64,000 nt of DNA from Eunapius fragilis (taxonomy: Eukaryota > Porifera > Demospongiae > Spongillida > Spongillidae): contig OY811992.1 of the NCBI GenBank assembly GCA_963681505.1, positions 124,001 through 188,000 of the forward strand, given 5' to 3'. A program made the translations under genes and the position numbers. The notes beneath the pieces were generated by a model. That model was given only the letters and a program-made list of their open reading frames with translations. It ran no database searches and was not told the origin of the DNA. The first letter of the stretch is position 1; the number at the start of each line of letters is the position of its first letter. This document shows positions 43,055 through 56,249 of this stretch, piece after piece.

Positions 43055-46000
43055 AAGATGACTCCAGCAAAAGTCAAATATGTCTATATGTATGACTCCT
43101 GCAAGAGAGTCAAGTATCTCCATGCATGACTCCTCCAGGAGTCAAGTATGTCAGAATGTATGAGTACTGCAGGAGTCAAGTATGTCAATATGTATCACTC
43201 CTGCAGGAGTCAACTATATATTTGCATGACTCATGCAGGAGTCAAGTATGTCAGATTGGATGACTGCTGCAGGAGTCAAATATGTCACTATGAATGACTC
43301 CTGCAGGAGTCGAGTATTTCAATGTATGACTCCTACAAGAGTCAAGTTTGTCAGTATGCATGACTCCTGCAGGAGTCAAATATTTCATTGAAGGACTCCT
43401 GCAGGAGTATAGTATGTCAATATGTATGACTCCTCCAGGAGTCATGTATCTCCATGCTTGAATCCTGCATTAGTCAAGTATGTCAGTATGTATGACTCCT
43501 GCAGGAGTCAAATATATATTTGCATGACTCCTGCAGCAGTCAAGTATGTAAGTATGCAAGACTCCTGCAGGAGTCAAGTATCTCAATGTATGACTCCTGC
43601 AGGAGTCAAGTATCTCCATGCATGACTCCTGCAGGGGTCAAGTATGTCAGTATGTATGACTCCTGCAGGAGTCAAGTATGTCACTCAAGAATTTCAATGT
43701 TTATGACTCCTGCAGGAGTCAAGTATTTCAATTATGACTCCTGCAGGAGTCAAGTATGTCAATATGTATGACTCCTGCAGGAGTCAAGTATTTCAATGTA
43801 TGACTCCTGCAGGAGACAAATATGTCACTTTGAATGACTCCTGCAGGAGTCAAGTATTTCAATGTATGACTCCTACAAGAGTCAAGTTAGTCAGTATGCA
43901 TGACTCCTGCATGCAGGAGTCATATACTTCAATGAAGGACTCCTGCAGGAGTAAAGTATGTCAATATGTATGACTCCTTCAGGAGTCATGTATCTTCATG
44001 CTTGAATCCTGCAGGAGTCAACTATGTCAGTATGTATGACTCCTGCAGGAGTCAAATATATATTTGCATGACTCCTGCAGGAGTCAAGTATGTCAGTATG
44101 CAAGACTGCTGCAGCAGTCAAGTATCTCAATGTATGACTCCTGCAGGAGTCAAGTATCTCTAAGCATGACTCCTGCAGGAGTCAAGTATGTCAGTATGTG
44201 TGATACCTGCAGGAGTCAAGTATGTCACTCAAGTGTTACAATGAATGACTCCTGCAGGAGTCAATTGTTTCAATTATGACTCCTGCAGGAGTCAAGCATG
44301 TCAATATGTCTGACTCCTGCAGGAGTCTAGTATTTCAATGTATGACTCCTGCAGGAGTCAAGCATGTCAATATGTCTGACTCCTGCAGGAGTCTAGTATT
44401 TCAATGTATGACTCCTGCAGGAGTCAAGTATGTCAATATGTCTGACTCCTGCAGGAGTCAAGTATTTCGATATGTATGACTCCTGCAGGAGTCAAGTATC
44501 TCCATGCATGACACCTGAAGGAGTCAAGTATTTCAGTATCATTGACTCCAACAGGAGTCATATGTCAATATGTATGACTCCTGCAGGAGTGAAGTATTTC
44601 AATGAATGACTCCTGCAGGAGTCAAGAATGTCAATATGTATGACTCTTGCAGGAGTCAAGTATCTCCATGCATGACATCTGCAGGAGTAAAGAATGAGAG
44701 TATCAATGACTCCTGCAGGAGTCAAGTATTTCAATGTATGACTCCCGCAGGAGTCAAGTATTTCAATGCATGACTCCTGCAGGAGTCAAATACTTCAATG
44801 AATGACTCCTGCAGGAGTAAAGTATGTCAATATGTATGACGCCTCCAGGAGTCATTTACCTCCGTGCATGACTCCTGCAGGAGTCAAGTATGCCAGTATG
44901 TATGACTCCTGCATGAGTCAACTATATATTTGCATGACTCCTGCAGGAGTCTAGTATGTCAGTATGCAAGACTCGTGCTGGAGTCAAGTATCTCAATGTA
45001 TGACTCCTGCAGGAGTCAAGTATCTCCATGTATGACTCCTGCAGGAGTCAAGTATGTCAGTATGTAATACTCCTGTAGGAGTGAAGTATGTCACTCAAGA
45101 ATTTCAATGTATGACTCCTGCAGGAGTCAAGTATTTAAATTATGACTCCTGCAAAAGTCAAGTATGTCAATGTGTCTGACTCCTGCAGGAGTCAAGTATT
45201 TCAATGTATGACTCCTGCAGGAGTCAAGTATTTCAATATGTTTGACTCCTGCAGGAGTCACACATATATTTGCATGACTCCTGCAGGAGTCAAGTATGAC
45301 AGTATGCAAGACTCCTGCAGGAGTCAAGTATCTCAATGCATGACTCCTGCAGGAGTCAAGTATCTCCAAGCATGACTCCTGCAGGAGTCAAGTATGTCAG
45401 TATGTATGACTCCTGCAGTAGTCAAGTATGTCACTCAAGTATTTCAATGTATGACTCCTGCAGGAGTCTATTATTTCAATTATGACTCCTGCAGGAGTCA
45501 AGTATATCAATATGTCTGACTCCTGCAGGGGACTAGTATTGTAAAATGTCTGACTCCTGCAGGAGTCAAGTATTTCAATGTATAACTCCGGCAGGAGTCA
45601 AGTATTTCAATATGTGTGACTCCTGCAGGAGTCAATTATCTCCATGTATGACACCTGAAGGAGTCAAGTATGTCAGTATCAATGACTACTACAGGAGTCA
45701 TATATCAATATGTATGACTCCGGCAGGAGTGAGCAATCTCCATGTATGACTCCCGCTGGTGTGAAATATGTCACTATGAATGACTCCTGCAGTAGTCACG
45801 TATCTCCAAGCATGACTCCTGCAGGAGTCAAGTATGTCAGTATGTGTGATACCTGCAGGAGTCAAGTATGTCACTCAAGTATTTCAATGAATGACTCCTG
45901 CAGGAGTCAATTATTTCAATAATGACTCCTGCAGGAGTCAAGTATGTCAATATGTCTGACTCCTGCAGGAGTCAATTATATCAATGTATGACTCCTGCAG

Positions 46001-48984
46001 GAGTCAAGTATGTCAATATGTCTGACTCCTGCAGGAGTCAAGTATTTCGATATGTATGACTCCTGCAGGAGTCAAGTATCTCCATGCATGACACCTGAAG
46101 GATTCAAGTATTTCAGTATCATTGACTCCTACAGGAGTCATATTTCAATATGTATGACTCCTGCAGGAGTGAAGTATTTCTATGAATGACTCCTGCAGGA
46201 GTCAAGAATGTCAATATGTATGACTCTTGCAGGAGTCAAGTATCTCCATGCATGACACCTGCAGGAGTAAAGAATGAGAGTATCAATGACTCCTGCAGGA
46301 GTCAAGTATTTCGATGTATGACTCCCGCAGGAGTCAAGTATTTCAATGTATGACTCCTGCAGGAGTCAAGTATGTCAGTATGTAATTCTCCTGTAGGAGT
46401 GAAGTATGTCACTCAAGAATTTCAATGTATGACTCCTGCAGGAGTCAAGTATTTAAATTATGACTCCTGCAAAAGTCAAGTATGTCAATGTGTCTGACTC
46501 CTGCAGGAGTCAAGTATTTCAATGTATGACTCCTGCAGGAGTCAAGTGTTTCAATATGTTTGACTCCTGCAGGAGTCACACATATATTTGCATGACTCCT
46601 GCAGGAGTCAAGTATGACAGTATGCAAGACTCCTGCAGGAGTCAAGTATCTCAATGCATGACTCCTGCAGGAGTCAAGTATCTCCAAGCATGACTCCTGC
46701 AGGAGTCAAGTATGTCAGTATGTATGACTCCTACAGTAGTCAAGTATGTCACTGAAGTATTTCAATGTATGACTCCTGCAGGAGTCTATTATTTCAATTA
46801 TGACTCCTGCAGGAGTCAAGTATATCAATATGTCTGACTCCTGCAGGAGACAAGTATTTTAAAATGTCTGACTCCTGCAGGAGTCAAGTATTTCAATGTA
46901 TAACTCCGGCAGGAGTCAAGTATTTCAATGTGTATGACTCCTGCAGGAGTCAATTATCTCCATGTATGACACCTGAAGGAGTCAAGTATGTCAGTATCAA
47001 TGACTACTACAGGAGTCATATATCAATATGTATGACTCCGGCAGGAGTGAGCAATCTCCATGTATGACTCCCGCTGGTGTGAAATATGTCACTATGAATG
47101 ACTCCTGCAGTAGTCACGTATCTCCAAGCATGACTCCTGCAGGAGTCAAGTATGTCAGTATGTGTGATACCTGCAGGAGTCAAGTATGTCACTCAAGTAT
47201 TTCAATGAATGACTCCGACAGGAGTCAATTATTTCAATTATGACTCCTGCAGGAGTCAAGTATGTCAATATGTCTGACTCCTGCAGGAGTCAATTATATC
47301 AATGTATCACACCTGCAGGAGTCAAGTATGTCAATATGTCTGACTCCTGCAGGAGTCAAGTATTTCGATATGTATGACTCCTGCAGGAGTCAAGTATCTC
47401 CATGCATGACACCTGAAGGATTCAAGTATTTCAGTATCATTGACTCCTACAGGAGTCATATTTCAATATGTATGACTCCTGCAGGAGTGAAGTATTTCTA
47501 TGAATGACTCCTGCAGGAGTCAAGAATGTCAATATGTATGACTCTTGCAGTAGTCAAGTATCTCCATGCATGACACCTGCAGGAGTAAAGAATGAGAGTA
47601 TCAATGACTCCTGCAGGAGTCAAGTATTTCGATGTATGACTCCCGCAGGAGTCAAGTATTTCAATGTATGACTCCTGCAGGAGTCAAATATGTCAATATG
47701 TATGACTCCTGCAGGAGTCAAGTATCTCCAATCATGACTCCTGCACGAGTCAAGTATGTCAGTAAGAAAGCCTCCTGCAGGAGTCATATGTCAATTTGTA
47801 TGACTCCTGCAGGAGTGAGCAATCTCCATGTATGACTCCTGCAGGAGTCAAGTATGTCAGAAAGTATGAGTCCTGCCGGAGTCAAGTATGTCAATATGTA
47901 TGACTCTAGCAGGAGTCAACTATATATTTGCATGACTCCTGCAGGAGTCAAGTATGTCAGTATGCATGACTCCTGCAGGAGTCAAGTATCTCAATGTATG
48001 ACTCCTGCAGGAGTCAAGTATGTCACTATGCATGACTCCTGACGAAGTCAAGTATGTCAATATGTATAACTCCTGCAGGAGTCAACTGTACTTTTGCATG
48101 ACTCCTGCATGAGTCAAGTATGTCAGTATGCATGACTCCTGCAGGAGTCAAGTATGTCACTCAAGTGTTTCAATGTATGACTCCTGCAGGAGTCAATTAT
48201 TTCAATTATGACTCCTGCAGGAGTCAAGTATTTCAATGTATAACTCCTGCAGGAGTCAAGTATTGACTCCTGCAGGAGTCAAGTATCTCCATGTATGACA
48301 CCTGAAGGAGTCAAGTATGTCAGTATCAATGACTACTACAGGAGTCATATGTCAATATGTATGACTCCGGCAGGAGTGAGCAATCTCCATGAATGACTCC
48401 TGCAGGAGTCAAATATGTCACTATGAATGACTCCTGCAGGAGTCACGTATTTCAATATATGACTCGTGCAGGAGTGAAGTATTTCAAGTATGCCAGTATG
48501 TATGACTCCTGCATGAGTCAACTATATATTTGCATGACTCCTGCAGGAGTCAAGTATGTCAGTATGCAAGACTCATGCAGGAGTCAAGTATCTCAATGTA
48601 TAACTCCTGCAGGAGTCAAGTATCTACATGCATGACTCCTGCAGGAGTCAAGTATGTCAGTATGTATGACTCCTGCAGGAGTCAAGTATGTCAGTGTGCA
48701 TGACTCCTGCAGGAGTCATACATATATTTGCATGACTCCTGCAGGAGTCAAGTATGTCAGTATGCAAGACTCCTGCAGGAGTCAAGTATCTCAATGTATG
48801 ACTCCTGCAGGAGTCAATTATTTCAATTATGACTCCTGCAGGAGTCAAGTAAATCAATATGTCTGACTCTTGCAGGAGTCAAGTATTTCAATGTATAACT
48901 CCTGCAGGAGTTAAGTATTTCAATATGTATGACTCCTGCAAGAGTCAAGTATCTCCATGTATGACACCTGAAGGAGTCAAGTAT
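43055..48984 (+). repeat. Palindromic satellite, segment 9
   Basis: About 5.9 kb of forward monomers. It includes a 1318-bp tandem duplication (45049-46366 and 46367-47684). From about 47600 it turns into a close copy of the sequence that precedes E in the 3725-bp units (compare 28400-29816). Confidence 0.93.
45049..47684 (+). repeat. 1318-bp tandem duplication within the satellite
   Basis: The two copies start with the same marker 'gtaggagtgaagtatgtcac' region (45073 and 46391) and share irregular monomers such as 'gactcctgcaaaagtc' and 'tctgactcctgcaggag.ctagt/caagt'. They differ by scattered substitutions only. Confidence 0.88.
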
Positions 48985-49577
48985 CGGGAGTTTCGTTAGA
49001 AACTTCCATATAGGATTTGACCCCGACTATGAATGTCATTAAAAAACGCGACCCGTCTGTAACAACACTCCCGACGATCGGGTCGTGTAGCTTCTTTTAG
49101 CAATCGATCTAGAAGTCAAAAATGAGTAGTTTCGTTTTTGTTTCATGTCGCTGAACCGCGTGGTTGTTGAGAACAAGAGTGTACTGCCCGTCCTCGTACC
49201 CAGTCTCGGAACAAGGGGCGGGTCGTCTTCTTCTCCTTCTCCTCCTTCTTGCCCACGCATAACTCAGGACAGGAACATTTCTAAGCGATGAAAATTACAC
49301 CAATAGCTTCAGAATCGGCTGGAGGACTCGCTTTTATATAATATAATACATAGATAAACAATCGACTAGCAAGGTAACAAGGTCTTATCAGAAGGGGAAA
49401 TGTCATAGTCCTATATTTAGCACACAAATAACACATGTCCTAGAAATGTGCTAAATATAGGACTATGACATTTTCCCTTCTGATAAGACCTTGTTTCCTT
49501 GCTTTTTGCACCACTAATGTCATAATCAAATCCTATATCCCACCATCTTTCTCGTAGAGAATGTTTTTATTTACTTG
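48985..49577 (+). mobile_element. Element E copy 5, internally deleted
   Basis: Has the left 380 bp of E (48985 to about 49367) fused at a short shared sequence ('agcaagg' against 'atcgacta', 49361-49370) to the inner part of the terminal palindrome, ending at 49577. The nested palindrome and the outer left arm are missing. It also carries in-frame insertions in a purine/pyrimidine-rich stretch ('ttcttctccttctcc'). Confidence 0.8.
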
Positions 49578-49589
49578 TGTGTCAGTATC

Positions 49590-50151
49590 ATACCCATTTA
49601 ATTGTACAAGACATTAGTCTCGTACCCAGACCGTCTATGACGTAAGCGATTATCGCTGTGAACAGTATAATCACTACGTCCATACGTATGGACGTAGTGT
49701 TTACAGCGATAATCGCTTACGTCATAGACGGTCTGGGTACGAGACTAACAAGACATAGGAGGCTGATAGTCGATTTTTTATCAAAGTATTGTATTATATA
49801 AAAGCGAGTCCTCCAGCCGATTCTGAAGCTATTGGTGAAATTTTCATCGCTTAGAAATGTTCCTGTCCTGAGTTATGCGTGGGCAAGAAGGAGGAGAAGG
49901 AGAAGAAGACGACCCGCCCCTTGTTCCGAGACTGGGTACGAGGACAGGCAGTACACTCTTGTTCTCAACAACCAAGCGGTTCAGCGACATGAAACAAAAA
50001 CGAAACTACTCATTTTTGACTTCTAGATTGATTGCTAAAACAAGCTACATGATCCGATCGTCGGGAGTGTTGTTACAGACGGGTCGCGTTTTTTTAATGA
50101 CATTCATAGTCGGGGTCAAATCCTATATGGAAGTTTCCAACGAAACTTCCG
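49590..50151 (-). mobile_element. Element E copy 6, inverted and truncated
   Basis: Separated from copy 5 by 12 bases of satellite and in opposite orientation. It runs from the middle of E through the nested palindrome (49615-49747, with its 9-bp duplication ACAAGACAT on both sides) to the terminal hairpin (50129-50150, fully Watson-Crick stems) and ends at 50151. Copies 5 and 6 therefore form a head-to-head inverted pair of about 1.17 kb with arms of about 370-385 bp. Confidence 0.8.
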
Positions 50152-51667
50152 ATATGTATAACTCCGGCAGGAGTGAGCAATCTCCATGTATGACTCCTGC
50201 AGGAGTCAAATATGTCACTATGAATGACTCCTGCAGGAGTCACGTATTTCAATATATGACTCGTGCAGGAGTGAAGTATTTCAAGTATGCCAGTATATAT
50301 GACTCCTGCATGAGTCAACTATATATTTGCATGACTCCTGCAGGAGTCAAGTATGTCAGTATGCAAGACTCCTGCAGGAGTCAAGTATCTCAATGTACGA
50401 CTCCTGCAGGAGTCAAGTATCTCCATGCATGACTCCTGCAGGAGTCAAGTATGTCATTATGTATGACTCCTGCATGTGTCAAGTATGTCACTCAAGAATT
50501 TCAATGTATGACTCCTGCAGGAGTCAAGTATTTCAATTATGTCTCCTGCAGGAGTCAAGCATGTCAATATGTCTGACTCCTGCAGGAGTCAAGTACTTCA
50601 ATGTATGACTCCTGCAGGAGTCAAGTATTTCAATATTTATGACTCCTGCAGGAGTCAAGTATGTCAGTATGTATGACTCCTGCAGGAGTCAACTGTATAT
50701 TTGCATGACTCCTGCAGGAGTCAAATATGTCAGTTTGTATGCCTGCTGCAGGAGTCAAATATGTTACAATGAATGACTCCTGCAGGAGTCAAGTACCTCA
50801 ATGAATGACTCCTGCAGGAGTCAAGTATCTCCAAGCATGACTCCTGCAGGAGTCAAGTATGTCTGTATGTTAGTATGTATGACTCCTGCAGGAGTCGTAC
50901 ATATATTTGCATGACTCCTGCAGGAGTCAAGTGTGTCAGTATGCAAGACTCCTGCAGGAGTCAAGTATCTCGATGTATGACTCCTGCAGGAGTCAAGTAT
51001 CTCCAAGCATGACTCCTGCAGGAGTCAAGTATGTCAGTATGTATGACTCCTGCAGGAGTCAAGTATGTCACTAAAGTATTTCAATGTATATGACTCCTGC
51101 AGGAGTCAATTATTTCAATTATGACTCCTGCAGGAATCAAGTATATCACTCCTGCAGGAGTCAAGTATTTCAATGTATGACTCCTGCAGGAGTCAAGTAT
51201 TTCTATATGTATGACTCCTGCAGGAGTCAAGTATCTCCATGTATGACACCTGAAGGAGTCAAGTATGTCAGTATGAATGACTACTGCAGGAGTCATATGT
51301 CAATATGTATGACTCCGGCAGGAGTGAGCAATCTCCATGAATGACTCCTGCAGGAGTCAAATATGTCACTATGAATGACTCCTGCAGGAGTCACGTATTT
51401 CAATATATGACTCGTGCAGGAGTGAAGTATTTCAATGAATGACTCCTGCAGGAGTCAAGAAAATCAATATGTAAGACTCTTGCAGGAGTCAAGGATCTCC
51501 ATACATGACACCTGCAGGAGTCAAGTATGTCAGTATCATTGACTCCTGCAGGAGTCAAGTAGCTCAATGTATGACTCCCGCAGGACTCAAGTATTTCAAT
51601 TTATGACTCCTGCAGGAGTCAAATATGTCAATATGTATGAATCCTGCAGGAGTCAAGTATCTCCATG
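50152..51667 (+). repeat. Palindromic satellite, last segment
   Basis: A close copy of the satellite that follows E in the 3725-bp units (compare 34430-35850), ending abruptly at 'ctccatgttagtcagtttg' where the CCAATTGG satellite begins. Confidence 0.94.
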
Positions 51668-51945
51668 TTAGTCAGTTTGCATCGGCCCAATTGGTGCGAT
51701 ATGTCCCGATGAATTAATGCCAATTGGGCCAATTGGTTCCATCGGCCCAATTGGCGCGATATGTCCCGGTGAATTAATGCCAATTGGGCCAATTGGTTCC
51801 ATCGGCCCAATTGGCGCGATGTGTACTATGTATGCCAATTGGGCCAATTGGTTCCACGGGCCCAATTGGTCAATGAATTAATGCCAATTGGGCCAATTGG
51901 TTACATCGGCCCAATTGGCGCGATATGTCCTATTGATGCCAATTG

Positions 51946-53665
51946 GGCCAATTGGTTCCATGGGCCCAATTGGCGCGATAAGTAATATTTATGCCAATTG
52001 GGCCAATTGGTTCCACGGGCCCAATTGGTGCGATATGTCCCAATGAATTAATGCCAATTGGGCCAATTGGTTTCAACGGCCCAATTGGCTCGATATGTAC
52101 TATGTATGCAAATTGGGCCAATTGGTTCCACCGGCCCAATTCGTGCGATATGTCCCAATGAGTTACTGCCAATTGGGCCAATCGGCTCCATCGGCCCAAT
52201 TGGCGCGATATGTACTATGTATGCCAATTGGGCCAATTGGTTCCACGGGCCCAATTGGTACGATATGTCTCAATGAATTAATGCCAATTGGGCCAATTGG
52301 TTCCATCGGCCCAACTGGCACGATATGTACTATGTATGCCAATTGGTCCAATTGGTTCCACGGGCCCAATTGGTGCGATATGTCCCAATGAATTAATGCC
52401 AATTGGGCCAATTGGTTTCGTCGGCCCAATTGGCGCGATATGTACTATGTATGCCAATTGGGCCAATTGGTTCCACGGGCCCAATTGGCGCGATATGACC
52501 CAATGAACTAATGCCAATTGGGCCAATTGGTTCCTTCGGCCAAATTGGCGCGATATGTACTATTTATGCCAATTGGGCCTATTGGTTCCACGGGCCCAAT
52601 TGGTACGATATGTCTAAATGAATTATTGCCAATTGGGCCAATTGGTTTCATCGGCCCAATTGGCGCGATATGTCCTATTGATGCCAATTCGGCCAATTGG
52701 TTCCATCGGTCCAATTGGCGCGATATGTAATATTTATGCCAATTGGGCCAATTGGTTCCACGGGATCAATTGGTGCGAAACGTCTAAATGAATTGATGCC
52801 AATTGGGCCAATTGGTTCCATGGGCCCAATTGGCGCGATAAGTAATATTTATGCCAATTGGGCCAATTGGTTCCACGGGCCCAATTGGTGCGATATGTCC
52901 CAATGAATTAATGCCAATTGGGCCAATTGGTTTCAACGGCCCAATTGGCTCGATATGTACTATGTATGCAAATTGGGCCAATTGGTTCCACCGGCCCAAT
53001 TCGTGCGATATGTCCCAATGAGTTACTGCCAATTGGGCCAATCGGCTCCATCGGCCCAATTGGCGCGATATGTACTATGTATGCCAATTGGGCCAATTGG
53101 TTCCACGGGCCCAATTGGTACGATATGTCTCAATGAATTATTGCCAATTGGGCCAATTGGTTCCATCGGCCCAACTGGCACGATATGTACTATGTATGCC
53201 AATTGGTCCAATTGGTTCCACGGGCCCAATTGGTGCGATATGTCCCAATGAATTAATGCCAATTGGGCCAATTGGTTTCGTCGGCCCAATTGGCGCGATA
53301 TGTACTATGTATGCCAATTGGGCCAATTGGTTCCACGGGCCCAATTGGCGCGATATGACCCAATGAACTAATGCCAATTGGGCCAATTGGTTCCTTCGGC
53401 CAAATTGGCGCGATATGTACTATTTATGCCAATTGGGCCTATTGGTTCCACGGGCCCAATTGGTACGATATGTCTAAATGAATTATTGCCAATTGGGCCA
53501 ATTGGTTTCATCGGCCCAATTGGCGCGATATGTCCTATTGATGCCAATTCGGCCAATTGGTTCCATCGGTCCAATTGGCGCGATATGTAATATTTATGCC
53601 AATTGGGCCAATTGGTTCCACGGGATCAATTGGTGCGAAACGTCTAAATGAATTGATGCCAATTG
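51946..53665. repeat. 860-bp tandem duplication in the CCAATTGG satellite
   Basis: 51946-52805 and 52806-53665 are nearly identical, including rare variants such as 'gcccaattcgtgcg', 'ccaaattggcgcg', 'gggatcaattggtgcgaaac' and 'gataagtaatattt'. One visible difference is 'gaattaatgcc' (52275) against 'gaattattgcc' (53135). Confidence 0.88.
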
Positions 53666-56249
53666 GGCCAATTGGTTCCATGGGCCCAATTGGCGCGATA
53701 AGTAATATTTATGCCAATTGGGCCAATTGGTTCCACGGGCCCAATTGGTGAGATACGTCCCAATGAATTAATGCCAATTGGGCCAATTGGTTTCAACGGC
53801 CCGATTGGCTCGATATGTACTATGTATGCAAATTGGGCCAATTGGTTCCACCGGCCAAATTGGTGCGATATGTCCCAATGAGTTAATGCCAATTGGGCCA
53901 ATCGGCTCCATCGGCCCAATCGGTGCGATATGTCCCGATGAATTAATGCCAATTGGGCCAATTGGTTCCATCGGCCCAATTGGCGCGATATGTCCCGGTG
54001 AATTAATGCCAATTGGGCCAATTGGTTCCATCGGCCCAATTGGCGCGATATGTCCTATTGATGTCAAATGGGCCAATTGGCTCCATCGGTCCAATTGGCG
54101 CGATATGTAATATTTATGCCAATTGGGCCAATTGGTTCCACGGGCTCAATTGGTGCGATACGTCCCAATGAATTGATGCCAATTGGGCCAATTGGTTACA
54201 TTGGCCCAATTGGCGCGATATGTACTATGTATGCCAATTGAGCCAATTGGTTCCACCGGCCCAATTGGTGCGATATGTCCCAATGAGTTAATGCAAATTG
54301 GGCCAATTGGTTCCATCGGTCCAATTGGCGCGATATGTACTATGTATGCCAATTGGGCCAATTGGTTCCACGGGCCCAATTGGTGCGTTATGTCCCAACG
54401 AGTTAATGCCAATTGGGCCAATTGGTTCCACAGGCACAAATGGTGCGATATGTCCCAGTGAATTAATGCCAATTGGGCCAATTGGTTCCATCGGCCCAAT
54501 TGGCGCGATATGTACTATCTGTGCCAATTGGTTCCACCGGCCCAATTGGTGCGATATGTCCTAATGAATTAATGCCAATTGGGCCAATTGGTTCCGTCGG
54601 CCCAATTGGCGCGATATGAACTATGTATGCCAATTGGGCCAATTGGTTCCACGGGCCCAATTGGTACGATATGTCTCAAATGAATTAATGCCAATTGGGC
54701 CAATTGGTTCCATCGGCCCAATTGGCGCGATATGTACTATGAATGCCAATTGGGCCAATTGGTTCCACCGGCCCAATTGGTGCGATATGTCCCAATGAGT
54801 TAATGCCAATTGGGCCAATTGGTTCCTTCGGCCCAATTGGCTCGATATGTACTATTTATGCCAATTGGGCCTAATCGTTCCACGGGCCCAATTGGTACGA
54901 TTTGTCCCGATGAATTAATGCCAATTGGGCCAATTGGTTCCATCGGCCCAATTGGCGCGATATGTCCCGGTGAATTAATGCCAATTGGGCCAATTGGTTC
55001 CATAGGCCCAATTGGCGCGATATGTACTATGTATGCCAATTGGTTCCACGGGCCCAATTGGTCAATGAATTAATGCCAATTGGGCCAATTGGTTCCATCG
55101 GCCCAATTGGCGCGATATGTACTATGCATGCCAATTGGGCCACTTGGTTCCGTCGGCCCAATTGGCGCGATATGTACTATGTATGCCGATTGGGCCAATT
55201 GGTTCCACGGGCCCAATTTGTGCGATATGTCCCAATGAATTAATGCCAATTGGGCCAATTGGTTCCTTCAGCCCAATTGGCTCGATATGTACTATTTATG
55301 CCAATTGGGCCTAATGGTTCCACGGGCCCAATTGGTACGATTTGTCTAAATGAATTATTGCCAATTGGGCCAATTGGTTCCATCGGCCCAATTGGTGCGA
55401 TATGTCCCGATGAATTAATGCCAATTGGGCCAATTGGTTCCATCGGCCCAATTGGCGCGATATGTCCCGGTGAATTAATGCCAATTGGGCCAATTGGTTC
55501 CATAGGCCCAATTGGCGCGATATGTACAATGTATGCCAATTGGACCAATTGGTTTCACGGGCCCAATTGGTCAATGAATTAATGCCAATTGGGCCAATTG
55601 GTTCCATCGGCCCAATTGGCGCGATATGTCCTATTGATGCCAATTGGGCCAATTGGTTCCATGGGCCCAATTGGCGCGATAAGTAATATTTATGCCAATT
55701 GGGCCAATTGGTTCCACGGGCCCAATTGGTGCGATATGTCCCAATGAATTATGCCAATTGGGCCAATTGGTTTCAACGGCCCAATTGGCTCGATATGTAC
55801 TATGTATGCAAATTGGGCCAATTGGTTCCACCGGCCCAATTGGTGCGATATTTCCCAATGAGTTAATGCCAATTGGGCCAATCGGCTCCATCGGCCCAAT
55901 TGGTGCGATATGTCCCGATAAATTAATGCCAATTGGGCCAATTGGTTCCATCGGCCCAATTGGCGCGATATGTCCCGGTGAATTAATGCCAATTGGGCCA
56001 ATTGGTTCCATCGGCCCAATTGGCGCGATATGTACTATGTATGCCAATTGGGCCAATTGGTTCCACGGGCCCAATTGGTCAATGAATTAATGCCAATTGG
56101 GCCAATTGGTTCCATCGGCCCAATTGGCGAGATATGTCCTATTGATGCCAATTGGGCCAATTGGTTCCATGGGCCCAATTGGCGCGATAAGTAATATTTA
56201 TGCCAATTGGGCCAATTGGTTCCACGGGCCCAATTGGTGCGATATGTCC

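Noticed and set aside
48985-50151. E copies 5 and 6 as a single element with about 380-bp terminal inverted repeats
   Set aside because: The interior is a deleted E palindrome plus 12 bp of satellite and an inverted partial E. The other copies show that E has no second left-end arm, so the inverted pair is a rearrangement.
15510-51667. Dozens of 60-120 codon frames reading MTPAGVKYV / YDSCRSQV / LDSCRSHT
   Set aside because: All are translations of the palindromic satellite in shifting frames. Frames appear on both strands because the core is palindromic, and they end wherever the monomer length changes frame.
15510-51667. CRISPR-like array (palindromic repeat with short spacers)
   Set aside because: Spacers are only about 12-19 bp, vary in length, are drawn from a few recurring types and are duplicated in long blocks. 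There are no cas genes, and the DNA is eukaryotic.
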